Source: Pirellulaceae bacterium (GTDB lineage: Bacteria > Planctomycetota > Planctomycetia > Pirellulales > Pirellulaceae). From it: a DNA stretch of 64,000 nt. The position numbers were made by a program, and so were the translations under genes. Shown one piece after another: positions 52,770-64,000 of the stretch. The stretch covers positions 509,746 to 573,745 of the forward strand of contig JAGYIQ010000003.1 in assembly GCA_018402565.1 (NCBI GenBank). Direction: 5' to 3'. The notes under the pieces are model-generated. The model saw only the letters and a list, made by a program, of their open reading frames with translations, did not search any database and had not been told where the DNA came from. The first letter of the stretch is position 1, and the number at the start of each line of letters is the position of its first letter.

Positions 52770-53144
52770 ATGGAGGAAGCACCCGGGGATGGGCGAGAAC
52801 CAGCGGAGGCTTGGTTCGACTTGCAAGATCACGTGAAGCGGTACGGGAGGTCGGGGGCCTACCCCAAGCCGCTGAGGACCGTACTCAACCGGTTATTGGC
52901 GAGACAAGGCTACAACCAGACGTTGGGTGATGCCTCGCTACAGGAACTGTGGGAACAAACCGTGCCAAAGGGTTGGCGAGGCAACACACGAATCAAGAAG
53001 TACAGTCGCGGGGTACTGGAGATAACCGTCGACAATCCGATAACCTTGCAACAGTTGGAGTTTGCCAAACACCAGATGGTGCAGCAGCTCCAACAGACGG
53101 CGCCCGAGAAACGAATCAAACAAATCAGACTGAGCTTGGGGTGA
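52770..53144 (+). CDS. dciA: DciA-like (DUF721) replicative-helicase operator
   Basis: A 124-residue protein between dnaN and gyrB. The N half has PLRTVLNRLLARQGYNQTLG, then LQELWEQTVPKGWRGNTRIK and a GVLEITVDNPITLQQLEFAK segment, matching the DUF721 fold of DciA, which assists loading of the DnaB helicase in bacteria lacking DnaC. In mycobacteria a related gene also lies between recF and gyrB. No recF is present here. The assignment is by pattern, length and position. Confidence 0.7.
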   Translation: MEEAPGDGREPAEAWFDLQDHVKRYGRSGAYPKPLRTVLNRLLARQGYNQTLGDASLQELWEQTVPKGWRGNTRIKKYSRGVLEITVDNPITLQQLEFAKHQMVQQLQQTAPEKRIKQIRLSLG

Positions 53145-53198
53145 ACCGGTAACGCAGAAGTAGACCGAAACCAAGCACAACCCAGCGAAACCCGATAG

Positions 53199-55721
<2,523 letters not shown>

Positions 55722-55755
55722 GCGAAAGGCTCGACGGACGGGTGGAGAGAGAAGC

Positions 55756-58380
55756 TCAGCGAGTCAGCCAGGGCCGCTCCAGATAGGTACGGCAAGTGAC
55801 TTGGCCGTCGGGGAAAACGGCCAACAACACGGCACCGACTTCGTCCGTTACGAGGACCTGGGACCCGGCTTGTTCGTACGCCGAGCGAGTGACGGCGGGA
55901 ACTCGCAGGGACGAGGCCGAGACGATGGCCAAGGGAGACTGGGCCCAGGCGGCCACGGCGGCAGGCTGGCTGTTGTGGCTGCCATGGTGGGGGACTTGGA
56001 TGACTTGATAACCAGAGTGCAATCCGGCCAACAGGTCCCGCAGCCCGTCGCCCTCCACGTCGGCAGTCAAGAGGATTCGCGCCGAGCCGTAACTGAGCTC
56101 CAGGACCAGGCTGTTGGAATTGTCGCCGTCGCCGTAAGGCTGGGCTTGTGGCGACAAGACGCGGATCGCCCAGTCTTGGCCCTGGCATAAAACATCACCG
56201 GCGATAACCCATCGTTGCGGAACGCCGGATTGCGTGACGATCGACTGCAGTGATTGCACATAGGGCGAGGGATCAGCAAACAAGCCGGGCGGGCCAACAA
56301 ACTGGCGGATAGAAAATCTCCTCAGCAACTCCGGTACACCGTTGTAATGATCCAGATCCGCGTGTGAGATGACCAAATAATCCACCTTCTGGATGCCATG
56401 GGCCAACAAAACGCCGCCGATTCGATTACCGGCCTGGCGGGCGGAAGGGAAACTGCCCGCATCAAAAACAACGACGTGTCGATCAGGGGTCCGAAGAATT
56501 ACGGCGCTGCCATGGCCGACATCAACAAAAGTCAGCGTCAAGGGCGAAGCGGTGTGAGCGACGTCAGCAAAATCCGGCCAACGGGGCCAGGGGCTGAGAT
56601 AGGCCAAAGTCAGAAGTAGAATCGAACCACCCAACCGAGCTGACCAGGGCAACCGCGACCGGGGCGCGACCACCAAGACCAAGCACCAGAGGTACCAGGA
56701 GACGACCCAAAAGAGACCAGGTGAAGTAACCCACAGATAAGAACCCGGCACCTGATAGGCCCACGCAATGATTTGATCCATGACGGACAGCGAACCACTG
56801 CACAGCCAACCGCAGGCATCGGCCAGGGTCGACGAGAGTGGCGAGAGCAAAAAGACCGCAAACCCGCTGAGTAACGCCAAGGTCATCGGCAAAATAACCA
56901 CGGGGTTGATCAGCAGCCCAATCCAGGCGCACAGATTGAAGTAGTGAGCGACCAGCGGCAGGCAGAACAGGAAAACGACCAAGCCACAGAGATAGACATC
57001 GCGGATTTGGCGGGCAACAACCGAGAAACCGCGACGCCATTCGGACTGCTCGGACTGGACCAACTCGCGCAAAGGATCGGGAGTTCGTGGGGCGCGGTGA
57101 CCGACAAACCAGACAATGGCAGCCACGGCCAAAAAAGACAATTGCGTCCCGGGCTCAGCCAATTGATGGGGTTGCAATAAGAAGACCACCAAGAGCGCAA
57201 CGGACAGAGAGTGGACCGAAAACGCTCGCCGGCCCAACAGTGTCGCTAAACACATTGCAGTCGTCAGGATAGCCGCCCGCACGATCGGCGGCCGGAACTC
57301 GACCAACCAAGCATAAAAAACGACCAACGCGATGGTCAGCAAGTACACGGGCACCTGGGGAATAAAACTCCAGCGGGCAAACCACAAGAGCGTGCCAGCC
57401 AGAATACCCAGATGCAGGCCGGAGATGGCCAATACATGGACGGTGCCGGTAGCCGCGTACTGTTGCCGCAAGTCGCTGCCCAACAAGGAACGATCGCCCA
57501 ACAGAATCGCTGCCGCCATCGGATGCTGCTCGGCAGGCAAGTGCTGCCGCAGAAGACGCTTGAAATGGTCGCGCAATCGCCAACCCCATGAAGACCAAGG
57601 GCGAGGAGCCTCCAACGTCTGGACTTGTCGAACATCGTTCAGTGTCAACTCGGCGTCCAAACCCGACAACCACAGATTCCGTCGATGGTCGAACTGGCCC
57701 GGGTTCTTCGCCGGGGGAGGCAGAGAGAGTTTGCCGAATAACTCCAATCGCTGGCCGATGTCGGCAGGGAAGGGCGGCAGGGGATGCTGGACGGTCCCGG
57801 CCGCCGCATCCTCAGTTTTTGGTTGGACGGGCACAGACAGATCACAGACCAACCGGCCGCCCATCGGGTGCCAACCGTCATCCCGCTGGTACGAGTCAAC
57901 CGCGATGACAAATCGGTACGCGGTGTCGCTGAAGCGAAACGATTCGAACAGATTACGCTCGGGCGGCTTAAGCATCGGAGTGACGGAAACCAGCCCGCCG
58001 CGGACGCGAACCAACTGCGTCAGGTCGTCGTCGGGAGGTGCCAGCCGACCGATCTGTAGCCGCGAACCGGGCTGACGGATGTGACTCCACCACCCACCGA
58101 TGACGACCAAGGTGCCGAACAAGCTGATGCTCAACAGCGTGTAGGGTGTGCTGGCAGGCGTGGCCAAGCGACGGCCGCCGTCGGCAGCGGACAATGCGTC
58201 CGGACGAAGCGACCGGGCCAACAGGAAGCAGGCCCAGACGACCAAGGGAAGCAACAGGACCGCGGCGGCCCAGACCCCAGCAGCGGGCTGCCAGCAACGC
58301 TCGAGCCCGAAGCCAATCACCCACGCGCAGGCCACCCAGGTCAAGCGGGACAGCCGTGGCAATCGCCCGGCACCGGTCAT
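55756..58380 (-). CDS. comEC: ComEC/Rec2 DNA-uptake channel protein
   Basis: A membrane channel that carries single-stranded DNA into the cell during natural transformation. The 874 residues comprise N-terminal membrane helices and a DUF4131/OB-type part, the competence domain (AAAILLGDRSLLGSDLRQQY; GTVHVLAISGLHLGILAGTL) with many helices, and a C-terminal metallo-beta-lactamase-like domain: FVDVGHGSAVILRT, VISHADLDHYNGVPELL, LLTADVEGDGLRDLL and VPHHGSHNS. No comEA or comF lies near. The start codon overlaps the previous gene (58377-58380), so the two are translated in sequence. Confidence 0.92.
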   Translation of the reverse strand: MTGAGRLPRLSRLTWVACAWVIGFGLERCWQPAAGVWAAAVLLLPLVVWACFLLARSLRPDALSAADGGRRLATPASTPYTLLSISLFGTLVVIGGWWSHIRQPGSRLQIGRLAPPDDDLTQLVRVRGGLVSVTPMLKPPERNLFESFRFSDTAYRFVIAVDSYQRDDGWHPMGGRLVCDLSVPVQPKTEDAAAGTVQHPLPPFPADIGQRLELFGKLSLPPPAKNPGQFDHRRNLWLSGLDAELTLNDVRQVQTLEAPRPWSSWGWRLRDHFKRLLRQHLPAEQHPMAAAILLGDRSLLGSDLRQQYAATGTVHVLAISGLHLGILAGTLLWFARWSFIPQVPVYLLTIALVVFYAWLVEFRPPIVRAAILTTAMCLATLLGRRAFSVHSLSVALLVVFLLQPHQLAEPGTQLSFLAVAAIVWFVGHRAPRTPDPLRELVQSEQSEWRRGFSVVARQIRDVYLCGLVVFLFCLPLVAHYFNLCAWIGLLINPVVILPMTLALLSGFAVFLLSPLSSTLADACGWLCSGSLSVMDQIIAWAYQVPGSYLWVTSPGLFWVVSWYLWCLVLVVAPRSRLPWSARLGGSILLLTLAYLSPWPRWPDFADVAHTASPLTLTFVDVGHGSAVILRTPDRHVVVFDAGSFPSARQAGNRIGGVLLAHGIQKVDYLVISHADLDHYNGVPELLRRFSIRQFVGPPGLFADPSPYVQSLQSIVTQSGVPQRWVIAGDVLCQGQDWAIRVLSPQAQPYGDGDNSNSLVLELSYGSARILLTADVEGDGLRDLLAGLHSGYQVIQVPHHGSHNSQPAAVAAWAQSPLAIVSASSLRVPAVTRSAYEQAGSQVLVTDEVGAVLLAVFPDGQVTCRTYLERPWLTR

Positions 58381-59804
58381 GGATGGGGCACAAGCAGCGT
58401 TTGCGGGTGCAGCCAGGGCGCGCGATAAGATCGGGCCAAACGGGCGGTCGCCTCGACATCGCCCGGAATCGTTCGTGTGGTGGGATCGTAGACCAAACTA
58501 CGACCAAGCTCCTGAGACAGGTTGGCCAGCACACAAGCCGCGCTGCTGATGTGCCCTTGCAAGATGTCCGCGACGGGACGCGAGCGATCGTTGGTTGCGG
58601 CCAGAAAATCCAGCATGTGGCGGCGGATGGCTGGCGCTACGTGTCGCTCCAAGTCAGGCTCGTGTTCGTCCTCAGGATACTGGTCCATCTCCAACTGGAC
58701 TTGGCCTGATAAAGGCTGACCGCCCCCGTAAGGCTCAAAATCCCAGCGATGCACGCTGACTTTTAGCGTCCCTTTATCACCGTACAAAGTCGCCCCCCAG
58801 GGGTAACGAGCATCGACGGGTGCACCCCAACTGCGGTGCTGCCACACCACTGACAGATCCGGGAACTGAAACGAGGCAGTTTGACAGTCGGTGATGTTGG
58901 CGTTCATGCCTTTCTCGACATGCACACCGCCCAGGCTCTGCACTTGTTGGGGCCAACCCAGATCCAGCAGCCAGCGGACGGTATCCAACATATGGACGCA
59001 CATGTCACCGACGATCCCATTGCCGAATTCCATAAAGGCTCGCCACGAGCGAGGATGCATCAGGCTGCGGTAGGGTAGCAAGGGAGCTGGCCCCGTCCAC
59101 AAGTCGAAATCCAAATGGTCGGGCACATCGGTCGGCGGGGCAACGTCACGAGACCGCATGTGGTAATAACAGTAGACCTCGGCGTGACCGACCTTGCCCA
59201 ACAACCCCGCGTCGATCACTTGTTGTTTGGCATCGATGAGGTGGGGGGTGCTACGCCGCTGGGTGCCAACTTGCACGACCCGACCCGTCTGCCGAGCGAC
59301 TTGGACCATCGCCTCCCCCTCCAAAACGTCCACCCCCACGGGCTTTTGCACATAGACGTCGGCGCCGGCTTGGCAGGCTTCAATCATCGGCAAGGCGTGC
59401 CAATGGTCTGGCGTGGCAATCAAAACCAGATCCAAATCCCGCTCCGCCAACATCTGACGATAATCGGCAAACCCACGAGGCTTTTGCCGATTGAGCTGTC
59501 GCTGAGCCACCAGGTCGATCGCGCCACCCAACATGCGGCGATCGACATCGCACAGCGACACGACCTGGACGTCCGCGACCTGGATCAACCGCAACAGGTC
59601 GCATTTGCCATACCAACCGCAACCGATCAAGCCGACCCGCTTGCCGCGACCGGCCGCGCGAGCGACCTCCGCCAGATCCTGGGCGGAAGGCTGGGCGGTA
59701 GTTCGTTGGGAACCGGTCGGCACCGACGCGGCCGCCGCAGGCAACAGGGTCGGCAGAGACACCGAGGCCGAGGTCGTTTTGAGAAACTCGCGACGCGGTA
59801 ACAT
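58377..59804 (-). CDS. Tat-exported Gfo/Idh/MocA family oxidoreductase
   Basis: A 475-residue NAD(P)-dependent sugar or polyol dehydrogenase-like protein. Its N terminus LPRREFLKTTSASVSLPTLL is a twin-arginine signal, so it folds before export. The Rossmann motif VGLIGCGWYGKCDLLRLIQV, ATPDHWHALPMIEACQAGAD and YVQKPVGVDVLEGEAMV (usually EKP) follow, and the substrate domain has SWRAFMEFGNGIVGDMCVHM with the conserved D-x-x-x-H pair. I chose the ATG at 59804; an upstream frame to 60035 would put the Tat motif deep inside. Exported relatives are very numerous in planctomycetes; the substrate is unknown. Confidence 0.88.
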   Translation of the reverse strand: MLPRREFLKTTSASVSLPTLLPAAAASVPTGSQRTTAQPSAQDLAEVARAAGRGKRVGLIGCGWYGKCDLLRLIQVADVQVVSLCDVDRRMLGGAIDLVAQRQLNRQKPRGFADYRQMLAERDLDLVLIATPDHWHALPMIEACQAGADVYVQKPVGVDVLEGEAMVQVARQTGRVVQVGTQRRSTPHLIDAKQQVIDAGLLGKVGHAEVYCYYHMRSRDVAPPTDVPDHLDFDLWTGPAPLLPYRSLMHPRSWRAFMEFGNGIVGDMCVHMLDTVRWLLDLGWPQQVQSLGGVHVEKGMNANITDCQTASFQFPDLSVVWQHRSWGAPVDARYPWGATLYGDKGTLKVSVHRWDFEPYGGGQPLSGQVQLEMDQYPEDEHEPDLERHVAPAIRRHMLDFLAATNDRSRPVADILQGHISSAACVLANLSQELGRSLVYDPTTRTIPGDVEATARLARSYRAPWLHPQTLLVPHP

Positions 59805-60037
59805 GTGGAACCTCGCAAAGGTTAGAAAGACAGGGTCGAGGAGAGCGGGGCCCGCCTGAACCCGTCGAAGGACCCACCCGGCTCGATTATAATGCAAGTC
59901 GCTGGACCGGTGGGGCGGACAGCCGCAGCAGCGCAGATAACCGCAGCGCGGCGACTGCCGGACAAAGCCGCGAAACCTGGCCAGCCCGCGACGGATGACG
60001 GCCCCCAAAAAACGGACCCATCGAAAAGGAGACACGC

Positions 60038-60865
60038 TTGTCGGACGATGAAGTCATTTTTTTGGTGCTCTCGATCGGACTGGCGCTGATCTGCACCCCC
60101 TTTATCCTTGGTTGGATGAAGCACCGGCTGTACCTGCGAGGGAATGCGGCAGCGGCAGTGCCGCTCCTGGGCATCGTAGCAGCGATGGGCTGGATCACTT
60201 TGGTATTGCAAAACTACGCCGACCCGAGCGTCGTGGGCGTGTATCAGCTGTTTTATTGGGTGATGGGTTTGGCAATGGTGCTGGGGCCCGCCTTTTGGGT
60301 GTTGTCGCTCTACGGGTTGCGCATCTCGGTCGATGTCTACCAAAGGCGGAACATGGCAGTCGCCATCGTGATCGCCGCCTGGGTCCTAGCGACCGGCTTG
60401 ATCTTTGGCGGCTCGAACTGGGGTGAAGCGGACACCAGTGGCGATGGGGAGGGCGGCTGGTGGATCCCGCTGGGGTTTTTCGCAGCTGGGTGGCTGGGTC
60501 TACTGATAGTGACCGCGATCTATCTCCGCAGCGAGCGACACTCGTTGCGTCAGCGGTTGGTCCAGGACCGCAATCGCGGGGACGCCCGAGCGGCCGCCAG
60601 CTACGTGCTGTCCACCGCTATCGTGCTGACCCGAGCGGTCGCTGGCGACTTTCAGGGTTGGACCTCGGGGATGGGGGGACTGGCCTCGGTTGTGGGACTG
60701 ATGATCACCCACGAGTTCTGCCGCCGGGCGGTGCCGACCTTGGTAACCACAGTCGACGACCCCTGGGCCGGGCCGCAGCCCCAACGTTGGCTGGAGGCCG
60801 CACTCTATCTCCTGATCAGCCTCGGCTTCTGGGCCGTGAGCTATTGGCTGACACCCAACCTCTGA
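60038..60865 (+). CDS. Hypothetical polytopic membrane protein
   Basis: A 275-residue protein with six or seven hydrophobic helices (FLVLSIGLALICTPFILGWM; AMVLGPAFWVLSLYGLRISV; VAIVIAAWVLATGLIFGGSN). The TTG start at 60038 is set by AAAGGAG at 60025. It is divergent from the Gfo/Idh/MocA gene. It precedes the V-ATPase genes on the same strand but a 186-bp repeat-bearing gap separates them. It shows no V-ATPase proteolipid motif, so a link to the ATPase is only suggested by position. Confidence 0.6.
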   Translation: MSDDEVIFLVLSIGLALICTPFILGWMKHRLYLRGNAAAAVPLLGIVAAMGWITLVLQNYADPSVVGVYQLFYWVMGLAMVLGPAFWVLSLYGLRISVDVYQRRNMAVAIVIAAWVLATGLIFGGSNWGEADTSGDGEGGWWIPLGFFAAGWLGLLIVTAIYLRSERHSLRQRLVQDRNRGDARAAASYVLSTAIVLTRAVAGDFQGWTSGMGGLASVVGLMITHEFCRRAVPTLVTTVDDPWAGPQPQRWLEAALYLLISLGFWAVSYWLTPNL

Positions 60866-60870
60866 TGGAG

Positions 60871-60973
60871 TAGCCAGCGGCGCGTGGCAGTGATCGCTGG
60901 CAGTGGCGATTGGCAGAACCCGTTGGCAGTGGTGTCTGGCAGTGGTGTTTGGCAGTGATCGTAGCCAGCGGCG
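60871..60973. repeat. Short TTGGCAGTGGTG-type repeats in the ATPase leader
   Basis: TTGGCAGTG-like units occur about six times, flanked by TAGCCAGCGGCG at 60871 and 60962. The tract lies in the leader of the V-ATPase B gene. Confidence 0.7.
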
Positions 60974-61051
60974 TTTGGCTCGGCGTGCAGACCAGTTCTC
61001 AAGGGGTCCGAGGTCGAGTAGTCTGGACAGGATTCACCCGAGGAGAAAGTC

Positions 61052-62485
61052 ATGATCCGACAATTGCTGCGTTATACCCGCGTCGTCTCCATCGTGGGTG
61101 ATATTTTGACCATCCGTGCCACCGAAGTCGGGCTGGGCGAAATGGCGGTGGTGGAAAGTCCCGACGGCCGGCGGTCGCTGTCGCAAGTCGTGGAGATTCA
61201 ACGGGACCAGGTGTCCTTGCAGGTCTTTTCAGGTAGTAAAGGCTTGTCGACAGACAGCAAGGTATATTTCTTGGGTCGATCGGTACAAGTAACCTACTCG
61301 CCCAACATCTTGGGACGAATCTTTGACGGGATCGGCAAGCCGATCGACGGTGGACCGCAATTGACGGACAACCGCCGCGAGACGGTAGGAGGGCCATCGG
61401 TCAACCCGCTCATGCGGATCGTACCGAAGAAGTTCATCGAAACAAAAGTGCCGATGATCGATGTGTTCAATAGTTTGGTAGAAAGTCAAAAAATCCCGAT
61501 ATTCTCTATCGCCGGTGAGCCCTATAACTCACTGCTGGCCCGAGTCGGTAGCCAGGCCGACGCCGAGGTCATCGTGTTTTGCGGCATGGGTTTGATTTTC
61601 GACGATTACCACTTCTTTCGGCAAACCTTTGAGAACACGGGGGCGACGGCCAAGACGGTGATGTTCGTCAACCAAGCTTCCGATCCCATCGTCGAGCGAT
61701 TGCTGGCGCCCGACCTGGCTCTGAAAGTCGCTGAGCGGTTCGCGGTGGAAGAAGGCAAGCGAGTATTGGTCTTGATGACCGATATGACGGCTTATGCCGA
61801 TGCGTTGAAAGAAATTGGGGTAGCCATGGAACGAGTTCCCTCCAACCGCGGTTACATGGGAGACCTGTACAGTCAATTGGCGGTCCGCTACGAGCGGGCC
61901 TGCGATTATAAAGACGCCGGGTCAGTCACACTGCTGACGGTCACCACGATGCCTGGCAACGACGTGACTCACCCCGTCCCCGACAACACGGGCTACATCA
62001 CCGAGGGCCAGTTCTACCTACATCGCGGCATGATCGACCCGTTTGGCTCGCTGTCCCGGCTCAAGCAACAGGTCATTGGCAAAGTCACCCGTGAAGATCA
62101 CTCGCAGGTGATGAATACTATGATTCGGCTCTATGCCGGGGCCAAAGAAGCGGAAAAGAAGCAACAGATGGCCTTCGACTTGTCGTCCCTGGACCGACAA
62201 ATGCTGAAGTTCGGTGAGCTCTTCCAGCAACGGTTCATGGCGATCGACGTCTCGCTGCCCCTGAATGACGCCCTGGATCTGGGATGGCAAACCATGGCCG
62301 AGTGCTTCGGGCCCGAAGAACTGCTGATGCGGGAACATCTGGTCGCCAAGTATTACCCGCGGCGAGCTAACGCCCCGCCATCTGACCAGGCGCAGGCTCA
62401 CCCGCACGCGCAGGCGCAGACTCAGGCTCAGGCCGAGCCAAGCGGCAATGCCGGTACGCCCAGCAACCGTGAGGCCGCACCATGA
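61052..62485 (+). CDS. atpB: V-type ATP synthase subunit B
   Basis: The non-catalytic nucleotide-binding head subunit of a V/A-type ATPase. The 477 residues start MIRQLLRYTRVVSIVGDILT, with the beta-barrel motifs VEIQRDQVSLQVFSGSKGL and FLGRSVQVTYSPNILGRIFD. They continue with IPIFSIAGEPYNSLLARVGS (the site equivalent to a P-loop, lacking GKT as in B subunits), FVNQASDPIVERLLAPDLAL and VLVLMTDMTAYADALKE. A Gln/Ala/His-rich tail of about 40 residues is unusual. No A subunit gene lies upstream. The stop overlaps subunit D. Confidence 0.93.
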   Translation: MIRQLLRYTRVVSIVGDILTIRATEVGLGEMAVVESPDGRRSLSQVVEIQRDQVSLQVFSGSKGLSTDSKVYFLGRSVQVTYSPNILGRIFDGIGKPIDGGPQLTDNRRETVGGPSVNPLMRIVPKKFIETKVPMIDVFNSLVESQKIPIFSIAGEPYNSLLARVGSQADAEVIVFCGMGLIFDDYHFFRQTFENTGATAKTVMFVNQASDPIVERLLAPDLALKVAERFAVEEGKRVLVLMTDMTAYADALKEIGVAMERVPSNRGYMGDLYSQLAVRYERACDYKDAGSVTLLTVTTMPGNDVTHPVPDNTGYITEGQFYLHRGMIDPFGSLSRLKQQVIGKVTREDHSQVMNTMIRLYAGAKEAEKKQQMAFDLSSLDRQMLKFGELFQQRFMAIDVSLPLNDALDLGWQTMAECFGPEELLMREHLVAKYYPRRANAPPSDQAQAHPHAQAQTQAQAEPSGNAGTPSNREAAP

Positions 62486-63093
62486 CCATGGCCCTCAACA
62501 AGTCGACGCTGAAGCAACAGCGAGACGAGCTGCAGACGTACCGCAAGTTCCTGCCGTCGTTGGACCTGAAACGACAACAGCTGCTGGCGGCGGTCAAACT
62601 GGCCCGTGTTCAATGGGACGCCGCTCAAACCGAAGCCGAGCGGCTCGAGGCGCAAGTGGCGGAGGTTTATCCTCTCCTGGGCAGCTCCACCGTCAGAACG
62701 CGGAATCTGGCCAGTCTGATTCGCGTACGAGCGGTGCAGATCGACGAAGAGAACTTGGTGGGCACCAAGTTGCCCCGCTTGCAGGCCGTCGAGTTCGAAC
62801 TCGCTGAATATTCACGGATGGTCACACCGTTTTGGGTCGACCAACTGATCGCCGACCTGCGACAGTTGGCGGAGCACCGCATCCACAGGCAAGTGCTCGG
62901 CGAGCGGCTGCAGCGATTGGAGGCAGCGTCGCGGCGGATCACGCAACGAGTCAACCTGTTCGAAAAGGTGTTGATCCCCCAAGCCGCAGCCAATATCCGG
63001 AAGATCGTCATTTTTTTGTCGGACCAAGAACGCGCCGCGGTGGTCAGATCAAAAATAGCAAAACAGAAAAACAAAAATAAACATAGCCCATGA
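62482..63093 (+). CDS. atpD: V-type ATP synthase subunit D
   Basis: The central-stalk rotor subunit. A 203-residue, mostly coiled-coil protein: N-terminal ALNKSTLKQQRDELQTYRKF, and C-terminal NLFEKVLIPQAAANIRKIVI with LSDQERAAVVRSKIAKQK, the typical end of the family. The start overlaps the B stop by 4 bases (ATGA), and the stop overlaps the next gene. Confidence 0.92.
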   Translation: MTMALNKSTLKQQRDELQTYRKFLPSLDLKRQQLLAAVKLARVQWDAAQTEAERLEAQVAEVYPLLGSSTVRTRNLASLIRVRAVQIDEENLVGTKLPRLQAVEFELAEYSRMVTPFWVDQLIADLRQLAEHRIHRQVLGERLQRLEAASRRITQRVNLFEKVLIPQAAANIRKIVIFLSDQERAAVVRSKIAKQKNKNKHSP

Positions 63094-64000
63094 GCATAGT
63101 ACGCTTGAGCAAAGTGACGTTGTACGGAACGCTGCCCGAGCGGGAAGCGGTGCTGGCGGGGCTGCAGCAACTGGGCTGCTTGCACTTGTTGGATCTGACC
63201 ACGACCGTCGGCGATGTGGCGGCCGCCAAGAAACGGGGACAAAGCGAACGCAATGAAGTCGCGGACGCCATCCGCTATCTTGCCACCAGCCCAGCGACTA
63301 ACCCGCGACAGCGGGCCCATTACGATCCCGATCAGACGGTTCTGAGCGTGGCCCGCGAGATCCTGGCGTTGCAACAGCGAACCGAGCAATGGAGTGATCG
63401 GGCGGATCAATTGCAACAGCAAATAGCGACGTTGGAGCCCTGGGGCGAGTTCCAACCCTTACCGCCAGAACAGCTGGGCGGTCAGCGCTTGTGGTTTTAT
63501 CGCGTGCCGCTACAAGACCTGGGGTCACTGCCGCAACAGCCGCATGTCTGGCAACGGATCGCGCAGGATGCCGAGTCAGCGTCGGTGGTCGTCGTCGCCG
63601 CGGACCGGCCCGAGTGGCCGTGGGAGGATCTGGAGCTGCCCCCGCAACCGTTGTCGCAGCTGCGGCAGGAATGGGAGGCCACGCAGAACGACTTGGAGTC
63701 CTGTCACTGGCAACGGGTGGAGCAGACACACTGGCTGACGTTGCTGCAGCGGGATTTGGCGGCGACGGACGATCGCTTGGAGCGGCTGGTTGCGACACAC
63801 CAAACGATGGCGCAAGAACCGGTATTTGCCCTGCAAGCTTGGGCGCCCCAGAGCGGACTCACCGCGCTCCAAGCGTTTGCACAAGAGCGACGCTTGGCCC
63901 TGACCGTCAGCGACCCAGCGGCAGACGAGCAGCCGCCGACCTTGTTGCAGAACCCCCGCGCCGTGGCCGGGGCCGAAGACGCGGTCACGTTCTACATGAC
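63090..64000 (+). CDS. atpI: V-type ATP synthase subunit I (116-kDa family), partial
   Basis: The membrane stator subunit. It runs off the window end, so only the first 303 residues are seen: the N-terminal MSIVRLSKVTLYGTLPEREA fits the usual M-x-KV-x-I/L-x-G start and the rest is a coiled-coil-rich cytoplasmic domain (QQRTEQWSDRADQLQQQI; VFALQAWAPQSGLTALQAF). The membrane half is beyond 64000. Translational overlap with subunit D (ATGA). Order B-D-I is visible; A, E, C and K are not. Confidence 0.88.
   Translation, partial: MSIVRLSKVTLYGTLPEREAVLAGLQQLGCLHLLDLTTTVGDVAAAKKRGQSERNEVADAIRYLATSPATNPRQRAHYDPDQTVLSVAREILALQQRTEQWSDRADQLQQQIATLEPWGEFQPLPPEQLGGQRLWFYRVPLQDLGSLPQQPHVWQRIAQDAESASVVVVAADRPEWPWEDLELPPQPLSQLRQEWEATQNDLESCHWQRVEQTHWLTLLQRDLAATDDRLERLVATHQTMAQEPVFALQAWAPQSGLTALQAFAQERRLALTVSDPAADEQPPTLLQNPRAVAGAEDAVTFYM

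Noticed and set aside
58377..60035. A longer start for the Gfo/Idh/MocA protein
   Set aside because: The twin-arginine signal would then be internal; the ATG at 59804 puts it at the N terminus.

Overview
The window looks like part of the chromosome of a planctomycete, probably of the Pirellulales type. The assignment is inference from gene content: a long flagellar operon with unusual accessory genes, a highly diverged DnaA, a bacterial V-type ATPase operon, a Tat-exported Gfo/Idh/MocA oxidoreductase, zinc-ribbon membrane proteins, and intergenic DNA rich in repeats that include (GAGTAC)n hexamer tracts. No 16S rRNA, tRNA or CRISPR array was found.

Layout. 0-8.5 kb: small accessory genes (SprT-like peptidase, VOC protein, DUF3592-like protein, zinc-ribbon membrane protein, secreted protein, sugar-phosphate isomerase/epimerase family protein) separated by repeat-filled gaps. 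8.6-15.7 kb: serA-proB (minus), uppP (plus) and a large BNR/sortilin-like repeat protein (minus). All four carry several frameshifts, unlike every other recognisable gene in the window. 16.3-19.4 kb: an FHA protein, then about 2 kb with no convincing gene. 19.4-24.6 kb: a secreted alpha/beta-hydrolase divergent from two overlapping membrane-linked GTPase genes, a small inverted-repeat element and a pilin-like gene.

24.9-40.4 kb: a flagellar cluster on one strand: flgB-flgC-fliE-fliF-fliG-fliH-fliI-fliJ, two related membrane/coiled-coil (MotE-like) genes, fliK-flgD-flgE-flbD-motA-motB. Many start and stop codons overlap, so translational coupling is likely. The cluster covers rod, MS ring, C-ring adaptor, export ATPase, hook and stator; fliM/N, flhA/B and fliP/Q/R are not in the window.

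40.5-49.9 kb: a thioester-reductase-like SDR protein, fabI, a sigma-54 activator with a strong terminator, a poly-acidic protein, scpB and a cysteine desulfurase. 50.1-55.7 kb: dnaA, a candidate oriC, dnaN, a DciA-like (DUF721) gene and gyrB. The plus strand changes from T-rich to A-rich at the dnaA/dnaN gap, which supports an origin there. 55.7-64 kb: comEC overlapping a Gfo/Idh/MocA gene (minus), then a membrane protein and V-type ATPase subunits B, D and I (plus; I runs off the end).
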